Below, one piece after another: positions 26,640 to 35,630 of a DNA stretch of 64,000 nt (positions within the stretch are counted from its first letter, which is position 1; the number at the start of each line of letters is the position of its first letter). This DNA comes from Cryobacterium flavum (GTDB lineage: Bacteria > Actinomycetota > Actinomycetes > Actinomycetales > Microbacteriaceae). The position numbers and the translations under genes were made by a program. Location of the stretch: contig NZ_FNIB01000003.1 of the NCBI RefSeq assembly GCF_900103805.1, positions 138,987 to 202,986 of the forward strand, written 5' to 3'. The notes under the pieces were generated by a model that was not told the DNA's origin, made no database searches, and saw only the letters and a list, made by a program, of their open reading frames with translations.

Positions 26640-27926
26640 TCAGGCGGTTGCGCCGGTGGGCTCGAGCACGGGAACGGCGCCGGAATCGTTCAGGGCAGCT
26701 TCGAACGCGCTGAGTCCCTGCTCGATTTCGGCATCGCTCACGATGAGAGCGGGAATGACGCGCACGACGTTGCCGCGCGTTCCGCAGGTCAGCAGCAGCA
26801 AATTTTGCTTGATGGCGGCCTGCTGCACGGCGGCAGCCGCCTCGGGGTTCGGCTCCCCGTCGCCGTCGACGAACTCGAGGCCCTGCATGAGGCCGAGGCC
26901 GCGCACATCGCCGATCACCGGTCGGGTGGCGGCGAGACGCTTCAGGCCGGCCTGCAGTTGCAGACCGCGCACCCGGGCGTTCTCCACCAGGCCTTCCTCG
27001 CGCACCACGTCGAGTGTGGCCACGGCGGCGGCGCAGGACACCGCGTTACCGCCGTAGGTGCCGCCCTGCGAACCTGCCCAAGCCTTCTTCATAAGATCGA
27101 GTGGTGCCGCGATGGCCGAGAGCGGAAACCCGCTGGCCAAGCCCTTGGCGGTGATGAGGATGTCTGGGGTGATGCTTGAGTACTGGTGACCCCAGAACTT
27201 GCCGGTACGGCCGACGCCGGCCTGCACCTCGTCGAGAATCAAAATGATTCCGTGGTGGGTGGCGCGTTCGCGCAGTCCTTCGAGGAACGCGGGCGGGGTG
27301 GGCAGGTAGCCGCCGTCGCCGAGGGCCGGTTCAATGATGAAGGCAGCGGTGTCGGCCGGGCTCGAGATGGTGGCCAGCAGGGAGTCGAGCTCCTTGAGCG
27401 CGAAGGTGACGGCGGTCTGTTCGTCCCAGCCATAGCGAAAGGCGTAGGGGAACGGGGAGATGTGCACCCCGCCCATGATCGGCGAGAATCCGGAGCGAAA
27501 CTTGGTGCCGGCGGTGGTGAGGCTCGCAGCGGCCACGGTGCGCCCGTGGAACCCACCGTGGAAGGCGATGATGTTGGGCCGGCCGGTGGCCATGCGAGCC
27601 TGACGAATGGCGGCTTCGACCGCTTCGGAGCCCGAGTTGAGGTAGAAGACGCTGTCCATGCCCTCCGGCAATACCTCACCGAGCTTGTCGGTGAGCTCCA
27701 GCAGCGGAGTGTGCATTACCGTGGTGAACTGGGCATGGATGATCTTGCCGGCCTGTTCGCGGGCGGCGGCGACGACGCGCGGGTGGCAATGACCGGTGCT
27801 CGTGACGCCGATGCCGCTCGTGAAGTCGAGGTACTTCTCGCCGTCCGTGCCGAAGATGTAGGAACCGATCGCGTGGTCGACAACGACGGGTGTGGCTTGT
27901 TTGAGGGCGGGGCTGAGAATCGTCAT
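26640..27926 (-). CDS. Class III aminotransferase (4-aminobutyrate/diaminobutyrate type)
   Basis: A protein of 428 residues, fold-type I class III. It has FTSGIGVTSTGHCHPRVV, FYLNSGSEAVEAAIRQAR, AFHGGFHGRT, ILILDEVQAGVGRTG and the PLP lysine in ITAKGLASGFPLSA. Relatives transfer the terminal amino group of 4-aminobutyrate, ornithine or 2,4-diaminobutyrate, giving a semialdehyde. The aldehyde dehydrogenase two genes downstream can take that product. In ectoine degradation this is the DoeD step. ATG at 27926 is chosen. The frame runs open to 28031 but would then cover both operators. First gene of the minus-strand operon. Confidence 0.88.
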   Translation of the reverse strand: MTILSPALKQATPVVVDHAIGSYIFGTDGEKYLDFTSGIGVTSTGHCHPRVVAAAREQAGKIIHAQFTTVMHTPLLELTDKLGEVLPEGMDSVFYLNSGSEAVEAAIRQARMATGRPNIIAFHGGFHGRTVAAASLTTAGTKFRSGFSPIMGGVHISPFPYAFRYGWDEQTAVTFALKELDSLLATISSPADTAAFIIEPALGDGGYLPTPPAFLEGLRERATHHGIILILDEVQAGVGRTGKFWGHQYSSITPDILITAKGLASGFPLSAIAAPLDLMKKAWAGSQGGTYGGNAVSCAAAVATLDVVREEGLVENARVRGLQLQAGLKRLAATRPVIGDVRGLGLMQGLEFVDGDGEPNPEAAAAVQQAAIKQNLLLLTCGTRGNVVRVIPALIVSDAEIEQGLSAFEAALNDSGAVPVLEPTGATA

Positions 27927-27953
27927 GTGTCCATCATGCGAGTGGATGCTCGG

Positions 27954-27965
27954 ATTGTCAACAAT
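27954..27965. promoter_or_regulatory. ATTGT-N2-ACAAT operator, copy 3
   Basis: ATTGTCAACAAT, extended to the 16-base perfect palindrome GGATTGTCAACAATCC (27952-27967), lies 28 bases upstream of the class III aminotransferase start. It is paired with copy 4 in the divergent promoter region. Confidence 0.8.
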
Positions 27966-28020
27966 CCTTTCAGGGTGAACGGATGTCGCGAGCCGACTGC
28001 CGAGGCTGGCCAGCAGAGCC

Positions 28021-28032
28021 ATTGTTGACAAT
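28021..28032. promoter_or_regulatory. ATTGT-N2-ACAAT operator, copy 4
   Basis: ATTGTTGACAAT ends 27 bases before the D-2-hydroxyacid dehydrogenase start (28060). It is 67 bases from copy 3, start to start, so both divergent promoters have their own site. Confidence 0.8.
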
Positions 28033-28059
28033 CATCCGTTTCTGCACTGTGCTGGCAGA

Positions 28060-29052
28060 ATGCAAACGACAACTCCAAACCGCCCGATCCTCGTCGTGCT
28101 GTGCGAACCGCTGGACGCGGCGCGGCCCACTGGGATGGACGCTATCGAGCGCGTCGCTGACGTCAGGTACAGCGATGCGGCCGGCCTGCCCGACGCCATC
28201 GAGCACGCCGAGATTCTGCTGCTCTGGGACTTCTTCTCGACCGCGCTTAGGGACGCCTGGCCCCGGGCTCGGGCGCTGAAGTGGGTGCACGTGGCCGCGG
28301 CTGGAGTGGACACCGTGCTGTTCGATGAACTCCGCGCCTCCGACGTCGTGCTCACCAACGCCCACGGCTTCTTCGACGGTCCGATCGCGGAATTCGTGTT
28401 GGCGAACATTCTCGCCCACGACAAACAACTGCACGAGAACCGCGCTTTGCAGCAGGCTCACGAGTGGAAGCACCGGGAGACCCGGCGCACCGCCGGGAGT
28501 ACGGTCCTGGTGGTCGGCACCGGCGGCATCGGTCGGCAGATCGCGCGGCTGCTGCGTGCCGTCGGCCTCGAGGTGCGGGGCGCCGGTCGACGAGCGAGCG
28601 AGAACGACCCGGACTTTGGCGCCATCGTCTCGTCGGCGGCGCTCGCCGAACACGTCGGCTGGGCCGACAACGTGGTCGTGGTCGCGCCGCTGACGAATGA
28701 GACCCGCGGCCTGATCGATGCCGACGTCTTCGACGCGATGAAGGCATCCGCTCATCTGGTGAGCGTCGGCCGCGGCCCACTGATCGACGAGGCGGCCCTG
28801 CTGCAGGCGCTTGAAACCGGCTCGATCGCGGCGGCGTCGCTCGACGTCTTCGTGACGGAACCGCTGCCGGTCCACAGCTCGCTCTGGGACGCCCCGGGGG
28901 TTACCGTCTCGGCCCACATGTCGGGCGATGTTGTGGGGTGGCGCGACGGCCTGGCCGCTCAATTCACCGGCAACGTGACCCGTTGGCTGGCCGGGGAGCC
29001 CCTGGTCAATGTCGTCGACAAGCAGCTCGGTTACGTGGCCCGCGCACAGTGA
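28060..29052 (+). CDS. D-2-hydroxyacid dehydrogenase
   Basis: A protein of 330 residues with the NAD-binding Rossmann motif VLVVGTGGIGRQIA and the catalytic residues of the D-2-hydroxyacid dehydrogenase family: Arg in LVSVGRGPLIDE, Glu in VFVTEPLP and His in VTVSAHMSG. It may reduce a 2-oxo acid formed in the island or oxidise a D-hydroxy acid. The exact substrate is unknown. It is transcribed divergently from the aminotransferase operon and followed, after 165 bases, by the ABC transporter operon with a separate operator. Confidence 0.9.
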   Translation: MQTTTPNRPILVVLCEPLDAARPTGMDAIERVADVRYSDAAGLPDAIEHAEILLLWDFFSTALRDAWPRARALKWVHVAAAGVDTVLFDELRASDVVLTNAHGFFDGPIAEFVLANILAHDKQLHENRALQQAHEWKHRETRRTAGSTVLVVGTGGIGRQIARLLRAVGLEVRGAGRRASENDPDFGAIVSSAALAEHVGWADNVVVVAPLTNETRGLIDADVFDAMKASAHLVSVGRGPLIDEAALLQALETGSIAAASLDVFVTEPLPVHSSLWDAPGVTVSAHMSGDVVGWRDGLAAQFTGNVTRWLAGEPLVNVVDKQLGYVARAQ

Positions 29053-29096
29053 TCGCCGACTCGCTGATGATCACGAAACAAGAACTTTACAATCAG

Positions 29097-29108
29097 ATTG
29101 TTGACAAT
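29097..29108. promoter_or_regulatory. ATTGT-N2-ACAAT operator, copy 5
   Basis: ATTGTTGACAAT (within GATTGTTGACAATC) lies 110 bases before the solute-binding protein start. A nearby TTTACAAT (29087-29094) could be an additional half site. Confidence 0.75.
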
Positions 29109-29217
29109 CATTGGGGTGACTGCGTAGCTTCGACTTACACGTAGAACTCATTCACCTGGCCGTTCCCGAAGCGCTCCACGCGGCGTTCTCGGCCAGGTGA
29201 CCCAGATCGGAGTAATC

Positions 29218-30111
29218 ATGATTGCCAATCTCACTCGGCGTAATGTTCTGCAGGGGGCCGGCGTTGCCGCGCTCGGCGCCGTCTTCGCGGTCGTCGCCAC
29301 CGGCTGCGCCACCGTCACCCCGGCCGGCGAGGCCGTCGACGGCGGCACCGACCTGCTCGCCCTGGCCAAAAAGCAGGGCTACCTGCGCGTGGGCATCGCC
29401 AACGAGCCGCCATACACGCAGGTGAACAGCGACGGAACCGTCACCGGCTGCGAGCCCGACGTTCTCAAGGCCGTCTGCAAGCGCCTCGGAATCGACGATG
29501 TGCAGGGCATCATCACCCCCTACGAATCCATGATTCCCGGCCTGCAGGCCAACCGGTGGGACGCCGTTGCGGCCGGCCTGTTCATGAAGCAGTCGCGCTG
29601 CGCAGAGGTGCTCTACTCCGAACCGGTAATTGTCTCGACCGAGTCGTTCGGCGTGCCGAGCGGAAACCCGAAGAACATCCTCACCGTCGCTGACGTGCTC
29701 GCCGACGCGAGCCTGCGCATCGCCGTGCTGCCCGGAGGGTTCGAAGAGGGTATCCTGAACACGGCCAAGGTTCCGGCCTCCCAGCAGGTCAAGGTCAACG
29801 ACGGCCGCAGCGGCATCGAAGCCCTCGCCGCCGACCGTGCCGACGCATTCTTCCTGCCGACCCTGTCGCTGCGCGCCATCGCCGAGACCGACACAAGCTT
29901 CGAAGTGACCGAGCAGGTTCCGGATGCCCCGCGCACCGGCTCCGGCGCCGCTTTCCGCACCACTGACACCGCGTTCCACAAGGCCTACAACGTTGAGCTC
30001 GAAGCCTTCAAGAAGACCCCCGAGTTCAAGAAAATTCTGGACCTCTGGGGCTTCGACGCCGCGGCCGTAGAGGGCGTCACCGCCGACGAACTCTGCCAGA
30101 CCGAGGGCTAA
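29218..30111 (+). CDS. Solute-binding lipoprotein of a polar amino acid ABC transporter (EhuB-like)
   Basis: A protein of 297 residues. The N-terminus has a twin-arginine-like start (TRRNVLQGAGVAALG) and a lipobox (VVATGC), so it is an anchored extracytoplasmic lipoprotein. The mature part has the family-3 binding-protein pattern YLRVGIANEPPYTQ, VTGCEPDVLKAVCKRLGI and GIITPYESMIPGLQANRWDA. The operon order of binding protein, two permeases, ATPase and EutA-like protein resembles ehu-eut ectoine clusters. ATG at 29218 has GGAG five to eight bases upstream. Substrate specificity is inferred from neighbours only. Confidence 0.85.
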   Translation: MIANLTRRNVLQGAGVAALGAVFAVVATGCATVTPAGEAVDGGTDLLALAKKQGYLRVGIANEPPYTQVNSDGTVTGCEPDVLKAVCKRLGIDDVQGIITPYESMIPGLQANRWDAVAAGLFMKQSRCAEVLYSEPVIVSTESFGVPSGNPKNILTVADVLADASLRIAVLPGGFEEGILNTAKVPASQQVKVNDGRSGIEALAADRADAFFLPTLSLRAIAETDTSFEVTEQVPDAPRTGSGAAFRTTDTAFHKAYNVELEAFKKTPEFKKILDLWGFDAAAVEGVTADELCQTEG

Positions 30112-30210
30112 GCGCTTCTGCCGCCGCGGGTCTGGTGCCCGCGGCGGGCGCACGATCCGGACCAGTCGTATCGGACCATACGTCTCGACCTCGTTGAATT
30201 GGAATGAGTG

Positions 30211-30921
30211 ATGTCCGCCATAATCGAGTACGCGCCACTGCTGTGGCAGGGACTGATGACGACGATTCTGGTCGCCGTCCTCAGCGGCGCCTTGTGTTTA
30301 TTGGTCGCCTTCAGCATGGGCCTGGCCCGGCTGTCGCCGCACTGGATCATCCGCTGGCCGGCGGGAGTGTTCGTTGAAGTGTTTCGTGGCACCTCGCTCA
30401 TCGTGCAGATGTTCTGGTTCTTCTACGCGCTGCCCTTCTTCGGTATCCAACTGCATCCGCTGACCGCTGCGGTGCTCGCCCTCGGCCTCAACGAAGGTGC
30501 CTACGCCGCCGAGGTCGTGCGCGGCGCGATCAGCTCCCGGGCGAAGGGCCAGACCGAGGCCGGCATCGCCCTCGGCATGTCGCCAGCGCTGCGCCTACGC
30601 CGCATCCTGATTCCGCAGTCGATCCCGGCGATGCTGCCGCCGTTTGGCAACGTGATGGTCGACCTGCTGAAGAACACCTCGCTGGTCTCGCTCGTCACCG
30701 TCACCGACCTCACCTTTCGAGCGCAGATGATTCGCAGCACCACCGGCGAAACCGCCGCGGTGTTTTTGACCATCCTCGTGATGTACTTCCTGCTTTCCGT
30801 GCTGCTGACCATGCTCACGCAGTGGATGGAGAAGCGCTACGCCCTCGACCGCAGAGCTCTCGCGGTGCAGCGCAAGGCTCTGCGTGAAGCCTCGCTCAAG
30901 GACAAGGTGGGTGCACTGTGA
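30211..30921 (+). CDS. Polar amino acid ABC transporter permease 1 (EhuC-like)
   Basis: A protein of 236 residues with about five membrane helices. The HisM/GlnP-type permease motif ATPase-contact loop is ALGMSPALRLRRILIPQSIP, preceded by GLNEGAYAAEVVRGAI. These are signatures of the HisMQ family. It pairs with the next gene as a heterodimer that carries a polar amino-acid-like solute through the cytoplasmic membrane. The stop overlaps the next start by four bases. The C-terminal 25 residues (RRALAVQRKALREAS) are a basic cytosolic extension. Confidence 0.88.
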   Translation: MSAIIEYAPLLWQGLMTTILVAVLSGALCLLVAFSMGLARLSPHWIIRWPAGVFVEVFRGTSLIVQMFWFFYALPFFGIQLHPLTAAVLALGLNEGAYAAEVVRGAISSRAKGQTEAGIALGMSPALRLRRILIPQSIPAMLPPFGNVMVDLLKNTSLVSLVTVTDLTFRAQMIRSTTGETAAVFLTILVMYFLLSVLLTMLTQWMEKRYALDRRALAVQRKALREASLKDKVGAL

Positions 30922-31574
30922 TCTGGGACAACGCGTTCGCGATCTCCATCATCCCGATGCTGCTCAAGGGACTCTGGGTGACTATCCAGCTCACCCTGCT
31001 CGGCACGCTCATCGCCGCCGTACTCGGACTCGTAGCCGCGGTCATCCGTCGCCTGAATATTCCGGTGCTGTCGCCGCTCGTCTCGTTCATGGTCATCTTC
31101 ATTCGGGGCACACCGCTGCTGATTCAGGCCTACGTGGCGTTCTTCGTGCTGCCGATCTACGGCATCAGCTTCAACGCCTTCACGACCGGTGTCGTGATCA
31201 TCGGCATCAATTACAGCGCCTACATGGCGGAGGTCTACCGCAGTGGAATCCAGGGCGTGCCAGCCGGCCAGTGGGAGGCCGCGACAGCACTGAGTCTGCC
31301 GCCTGTGCGCACCTGGTGCCGGGTCATTCTGCCGCAGGCCGTGCGCACCGTCATCCCCATGCTCGGCAACTATCTCATTCAGATGTTCAAGGACTCGGCC
31401 GTGCTCTCGGCCATCACCGTGGTCGAACTCATGGCGACCGCGCAGTCCATCGGCACGTCCACCTACCGCTACCTCGAGCCGCTCACCATGGCCGGCGCCC
31501 TCTTCCTCCTGGTCAGCTACCCGGCCTCACGGCTCGTCAACAAAATGGAGCGACGCTATGCACCCAAGCAATGA
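30918..31574 (+). CDS. Polar amino acid ABC transporter permease 2 (EhuD-like)
   Basis: A protein of 218 residues, HisMQ family, with [20 protein letters not shown] and the coupling-loop region [20 protein letters not shown]. The GTG start overlaps the previous stop (four-base overlap) and the stop is 17 bases inside the ATPase gene, so the three genes are translationally coupled. It should form the membrane channel with the preceding permease. Confidence 0.88.
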   Translation: MIWDNAFAISIIPMLLKGLWVTIQLTLLGTLIAAVLGLVAAVIRRLNIPVLSPLVSFMVIFIRGTPLLIQAYVAFFVLPIYGISFNAFTTGVVIIGINYSAYMAEVYRSGIQGVPAGQWEAATALSLPPVRTWCRVILPQAVRTVIPMLGNYLIQMFKDSAVLSAITVVELMATAQSIGTSTYRYLEPLTMAGALFLLVSYPASRLVNKMERRYAPKQ

Positions 31575-32442
31575 TTCATATTCAGCGGATGCCGCCCGGC
31601 CCGATGCTGCCTTTCCCGGCGGGCCGCGCACCGACCGCATCACCGGGCTGCCCACCGGATCGGCACCGATCGTGGCCGGCGGGCCGATCGTGGCGTTCGA
31701 CAACGTCAGCAAGAACTGGGGCGAGAACCAGGTACTCAAGGCCCTGAACTTCAACGTGAACCCGGGGGAGAAGGTGTCGATCATCGGCCCGTCCGGGTCG
31801 GGCAAGACCACCATCCTGCGCATTCTCATGACGCTCGAGTCGCCCACCGATGGCCAGGTTCACGTTGACGGGGATGTGCTGTGGAATGTGAAGCACGGCG
31901 ACAAGATTCGGGAGACCAAGGTGATGCGCGCCACCCGCCGCAAAATCGGCATGGTTTTTCAGGGCTTCAACCTGTTTCCGCACATGACGGCCCTCGAGAA
32001 CATCATCGAGGCGCCGGTGCACGTGCTCGGCATGAATAAGGCCGAGGCGCGCGATCGGGCCGCCGAACTGCTGCAGCTCGTGGGCCTCGGCGCGCATATG
32101 AACCACACCCCGCCGCAACTGAGCGGTGGCCAACAGCAGCGCGTCGCCATCGCCCGCGCCCTAGCCATGCGCCCCAAGGTGCTCCTGTTCGACGAACCGA
32201 CCTCTGCCCTCGACCCGGAGCTGATCGGCGAGGTGCTCAACGTCATTCGCAATCTCGCCAACAGCACCGACATGACCATGCTCATGGTCACCCACGAGAT
32301 GCGCTTCGCCGAGGAGATCAGCGACCGGGTCGTCATGTTCGACCACGGCTCGGCGGTGGAAGGCGGACCGCCCGAGCAGATCTTCAAGAACCCGCAGGAA
32401 GAGCGCACCCGCGCCTTCCTCCAGGCCGTACTCAAGCACTGA
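31558..32442 (+). CDS. ABC transporter ATPase (EhuA-like)
   Basis: A protein of 294 residues. It has Walker [10 protein letters not shown], the Q-loop in [19 protein letters not shown], signature LSGGQQQR, Walker [15 protein letters not shown] and the switch histidine in [11 protein letters not shown], all of the polar amino acid (HisP/GlnQ) type. The N-terminal 45 residues ([19 protein letters not shown]) are an extension not usual for the family. The ATG at 31558 may therefore be too early, with later starts possible. The stop overlaps the next gene by one base (TGATG). Confidence 0.9.
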   Translation: MHPSNDSYSADAARPDAAFPGGPRTDRITGLPTGSAPIVAGGPIVAFDNVSKNWGENQVLKALNFNVNPGEKVSIIGPSGSGKTTILRILMTLESPTDGQVHVDGDVLWNVKHGDKIRETKVMRATRRKIGMVFQGFNLFPHMTALENIIEAPVHVLGMNKAEARDRAAELLQLVGLGAHMNHTPPQLSGGQQQRVAIARALAMRPKVLLFDEPTSALDPELIGEVLNVIRNLANSTDMTMLMVTHEMRFAEEISDRVVMFDHGSAVEGGPPEQIFKNPQEERTRAFLQAVLKH

Positions 32443-33248
32443 TGGACTTCCCTCGCGCCGACGCCGGCGAGATCTACCGACCGCCGACCCCCGTGTCACT
32501 GTCACCGGCGGTGGCCCCGGGCGACCGCCCGCCCACCGTCGGTCCGTTGCGCCAACGCGGAATCGGCGTCATCTGCCCGTTCGACATGGCCCTGGACCGT
32601 GAGCTGTGGCGGTGGATGCCGCCCGAAGTCTCACTGTTTTTCACCCGCACGGTTTTCGTCGACGAGCCGGTCAGCGTCGAGCTCGCCCTCGAGGTCAGCG
32701 ACACGGCCGATATCCTGGCGGCGGCTCGCAACCTCAGCGGTGTCAGCCCCGAAGTCATGGCGTACGCCTGCACTTCGGGCAGCTTCGTCAACGGGGTGGC
32801 CGGCTCCGACCGAATCTCGGCCGCGATGGAATGCGGGGGAGCGCCCCGTGGAATCACCACGTCGGGGGCCCTCGTTGACGCCCTCGACTATCTGGCCGTG
32901 CATCGCCTCGTGGTCGTCACGCCGTATGTCGCCGACCTGGCCTCGCTGCTCGACGTGTACCTGGCCGAGAGCGGCCGCCTGGTGGTCGCGCAGTCCTCGC
33001 TCGGCCTCGGCGAGAACATCTGGCAGGTGCCCTACGCCACGGCGATCGAGCTCATCCGCAATGCCGATGTGCCCGAGGCAGAAGCGATTTTCGTGAGCTG
33101 CACCAACCTGCCCACCTACGACATTCTGGCGCCGCTCGAACTCGAGCTCGGCAAACCCATCATCTCGGCCAACCAGGTCACCGCGTGGGCCGCGCTGCGA
33201 GCACTGGGACTGGCTGCGGTCGGGCCCGGGCAGCGCCTGCTCGCGTAG
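32442..33248 (+). CDS. Asp/Glu racemase-superfamily protein, EutA/maleate isomerase-like, two-cysteine form
   Basis: A protein of 268 residues. The arylmalonate decarboxylase/maleate isomerase fold is recognised from VMAYACTSGSFVNG (first Cys) and EAIFVSCTNLPTYDIL (second Cys), which flank the active site in maleate cis-trans isomerases and EutA-like proteins. EutA is part of hydroxyectoine utilisation, and its exact reaction is not settled. It follows the transporter ATPase with a one-base overlap, the same neighbour relation as in ehu-eut loci. The first 30 residues are probably unstructured. Confidence 0.82.
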   Translation: MDFPRADAGEIYRPPTPVSLSPAVAPGDRPPTVGPLRQRGIGVICPFDMALDRELWRWMPPEVSLFFTRTVFVDEPVSVELALEVSDTADILAAARNLSGVSPEVMAYACTSGSFVNGVAGSDRISAAMECGGAPRGITTSGALVDALDYLAVHRLVVVTPYVADLASLLDVYLAESGRLVVAQSSLGLGENIWQVPYATAIELIRNADVPEAEAIFVSCTNLPTYDILAPLELELGKPIISANQVTAWAALRALGLAAVGPGQRLLA

Positions 33249-33268
33249 GGCGGCGCATCCGCCTATTT
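33249..33268 (+). terminator. Weak terminator-like hairpin
   Basis: GGCGG (33249-33253) and CCGCC (33259-33263) form a 5-bp stem directly after the stop of the EutA-like gene, followed by TATTT. It lies in a 91-base convergent gap. The stem is short, so activity is uncertain. Confidence 0.3.
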
Positions 33269-33339
33269 GCGTTCCGGGTGCAAGTTTGCTGGCCAGGCGC
33301 AGTCTTGATCGTGCGCCCATCCAACGAAGGTGTGCTCCG

Positions 33340-34074
33340 CTAGGCCGGGAGGACCGCCGCGTCGCGAAACAGCGTGCCAAGGTCGTCGGTCGGGTGGATT
33401 TCGCCGGCCAGACGCAGTCCCTGCCACACCGTGACCTGGTTGGCGGTGAGTACGGGCTTGCCGAGCGCGGCTTCGAGTTCGTTGATCCAGCGGGCGGAGT
33501 GCAGGGCGGTGTCCGGAATGAGAATGGCCTGCGCCGCCGGGCTGTCGTTGCTGCGGGCGAGCGCCAGCACGCCGTCGTGGTCGAGCTCGCCGGCCAGGGC
33601 GGCCGTCTTGATGTCGTGGCTGACCAGTTCAAGCACCGTGATTCCGGCGTCACCGAGCAGGCGGGCAAAGTGTTGCGCCACATCGTGGGGGTAGGTCGCG
33701 GCGACGGCAACCGTGGTGAGGCCGAGGGCGCGCACCGCCTCGACGAAGGCGAGCGAGGTCGACGACACCGGCACGCCGAGCGCCGCCTTGACCTCGGCGA
33801 CCTGCTGGTGGGCGCCCTCCCAGCCGAACACGAAGCTGCCGGAGGTGCAGGCCCACATCACGGCGTCGGGAGCGTATGCCCGCAGCGCGGCAGACCCCTC
33901 GAGCAAGCGTGCGCTCTTGCCGAGGTCGAGCAGGGCGTCAACCTCGTGGGCATCGACGCCGACCGAGGTATGCACGAGCGGAAGCCGGGCGTACCCGCCG
34001 AGCACCTGCTCCAGAAAGGGGTAGTCATCTTCGGCTCCGAAGCCGGGGTAAAGCATGCCGACGGTGACGCTCAT
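33340..34074 (-). CDS. Asp/Glu racemase-superfamily protein lacking the second active-site cysteine
   Basis: A protein of 244 residues, a paralogue of the preceding EutA-like protein. It keeps the first cysteine (VMWACTSGSFVFG) but has AILIPDTALHSARW where the other has the second cysteine (Cys replaced by Asp). Two-base acid/base racemisation or isomerisation would therefore need another residue, and a decarboxylase-like or different lyase reaction is possible. The ATG at 34074 has AGGGAG upstream. It is transcribed divergently from the amidase with a degenerate operator copy 30 bases upstream. Confidence 0.82.
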   Translation of the reverse strand: MSVTVGMLYPGFGAEDDYPFLEQVLGGYARLPLVHTSVGVDAHEVDALLDLGKSARLLEGSAALRAYAPDAVMWACTSGSFVFGWEGAHQQVAEVKAALGVPVSSTSLAFVEAVRALGLTTVAVAATYPHDVAQHFARLLGDAGITVLELVSHDIKTAALAGELDHDGVLALARSNDSPAAQAILIPDTALHSARWINELEAALGKPVLTANQVTVWQGLRLAGEIHPTDDLGTLFRDAAVLPA

Positions 34075-34103
34075 CTGGATCTCCCTGCGTAAATCATCAT
34101 TAG

Positions 34104-34115
34104 AATGTAGACAAT
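34104..34115. promoter_or_regulatory. Degenerate ATTGT-N2-ACAAT operator, copy 6
   Basis: AATGTAGACAAT differs from the consensus at one arm position. It lies 30 bases upstream of the second EutA-like gene and 47 bases from copy 7, so the divergent promoter carries a strong and a weak site. Confidence 0.5.
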
Positions 34116-34150
34116 ACTACAAGAATCGACCCCACTGTGATAGTTTGAGG

Positions 34151-34162
34151 ATTGTCGACAAT
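34151..34162. promoter_or_regulatory. ATTGT-N2-ACAAT operator, copy 7
   Basis: ATTGTCGACAAT, within GGATTGTCGACAATCT, lies 57 bases upstream of the amidase start and probably controls the amidase-DUF3830 operon. Confidence 0.8.
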
Positions 34163-34218
34163 CTCGCGCACGGGTCGTTTTCAGGTTCGATCCGCGCTTC
34201 CAGAAGGAGCAGCCACTC

Positions 34219-35622
34219 ATGGATTCACTCGAATGGGCCACCGCGACCGAGCTGGTCGCCGCCTACCGTGCCCGCGAGGTCTCGCCGGTGGAGGTGACGC
34301 AGGCTGCCCTTGACGCGATCGAGACGTGCAACGCGGCGATCAATGCCTGGTGTCTGGTCGACGCCGAATCCGCACTCAGCGACGCGCGGGCATCCGAAGC
34401 GCGCTGGCAGGCGGGAACACCCCGCGGGCTCGCCGACGGCGTGCCCACCTCGATCAAGGACCTCATGCTCACCCGTGGCTGGCCCACCCTGCGTGGCTCC
34501 CGGCTGATCACACCGGGCAGCAACGAATGGACCGAAGACGCGCCCGCCGTCGCCAGACTGCGGGAGAACGGTGCGGTGCTGCTCGGCAAGGTGACGACCC
34601 CGGAATTCGGCTGGAAGGGCGTCACCCACAGCCCGCTCACCGACGTGACACGCAATCCCTGGGACACGTCCAAAACCTCCGGCGGATCGAGCGGCGGCAG
34701 CGCGGCTGCGGTCGCCGCCGGCATGGGTGCGTGGTCGGTGGGGACGGATGGCGGCGGCTCGGTACGCATCCCGGCCAGCTTCACCGGCGTGGTCGGCCTC
34801 AAACCCACCTACGGGGTCATTCCGCTGTACCCGGCCAGCCCGTTCGGAACCCTCGCCCACGCCGGCCCGCTCGCCCGCTCGGTCGCGGACGCCGCCCTCA
34901 TGCTGGACGTGCTCGCCGGCCCCGACCCGCGCGACTGGTCGTCGCTCGCGGCTCCGCGCGACTCGTTCAGCGCGGGCCTTGATGGCGGAGTACAGGGAAT
35001 GCGCATCGCGTTCAGCTCCAACCTCGGCTACGGCAGCAACGATCCCGAGGTTGAGGCTGCCGTGCGCACCGCCGTTGCCGTGCTGCAGGGCCTTGGCGCA
35101 GAGGTGACCGAGCTCGACCTCGGCTGGAGCGACCCCGTTGACGCCTACCACGTGCTCTGGTTCGCCGGCGCGGCCAAGGTGCTCGAGCCGTTCGGGCCCC
35201 AAGCACGCGAGAGCATCGATCCCGGCCTGCTCGCCGCGCTCGAACGCCACCACGATTTCTCGGCGAGCGACTTTCTCGATGCGACCGCGGTGCGCATGAA
35301 ACTCGGTCACGACATGGGCTTGCTGCACGAACAGTACGACGTGCTGCTCACCCCGACCCTGCCGATCACCGCGTTCGAAGCCGGTGTGGATGTTCCGGCC
35401 GGTTCATCCTCGTCGGACTGGACCTCGTGGACCCCGTACTCTTACCCGTTCAACCTCACCCAGCAGCCCGCGATCACGGTGCCCTGCGGCGTGACCGGCG
35501 AGAACCTGCCGGTGGGCCTGCAGATCGTCGGGCCACGCCACGCGGATGCGCGCATCCTGCGGGTCGCCGCCGCCTACGAACAGGCCGCGCAGTGGCCGGC
35601 CGGTATCAACCCCAACAGATAA
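34219..35622 (+). CDS. Amidase-signature hydrolase
   Basis: A protein of 467 residues of the amidase signature family. The catalytic triad parts are visible: Lys in GVPTSIKDLML, the cis-Ser in KTSGGSSGGSAAAVAAG and the nucleophile Ser in GTDGGGSVRIPASF. The family hydrolyses linear amides, including those of dicarboxylic acids. ATG at 34219 follows AGAAGGAG. DUF3830 starts eight bases after its stop, so the two are cotranscribed. Together with two isomerase-like proteins it could act on an amide produced in the island. The substrate is unknown. Confidence 0.9.
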   Translation: MDSLEWATATELVAAYRAREVSPVEVTQAALDAIETCNAAINAWCLVDAESALSDARASEARWQAGTPRGLADGVPTSIKDLMLTRGWPTLRGSRLITPGSNEWTEDAPAVARLRENGAVLLGKVTTPEFGWKGVTHSPLTDVTRNPWDTSKTSGGSSGGSAAAVAAGMGAWSVGTDGGGSVRIPASFTGVVGLKPTYGVIPLYPASPFGTLAHAGPLARSVADAALMLDVLAGPDPRDWSSLAAPRDSFSAGLDGGVQGMRIAFSSNLGYGSNDPEVEAAVRTAVAVLQGLGAEVTELDLGWSDPVDAYHVLWFAGAAKVLEPFGPQARESIDPGLLAALERHHDFSASDFLDATAVRMKLGHDMGLLHEQYDVLLTPTLPITAFEAGVDVPAGSSSSDWTSWTPYSYPFNLTQQPAITVPCGVTGENLPVGLQIVGPRHADARILRVAAAYEQAAQWPAGINPNR

Positions 35623-35630
35623 GGACCCCC

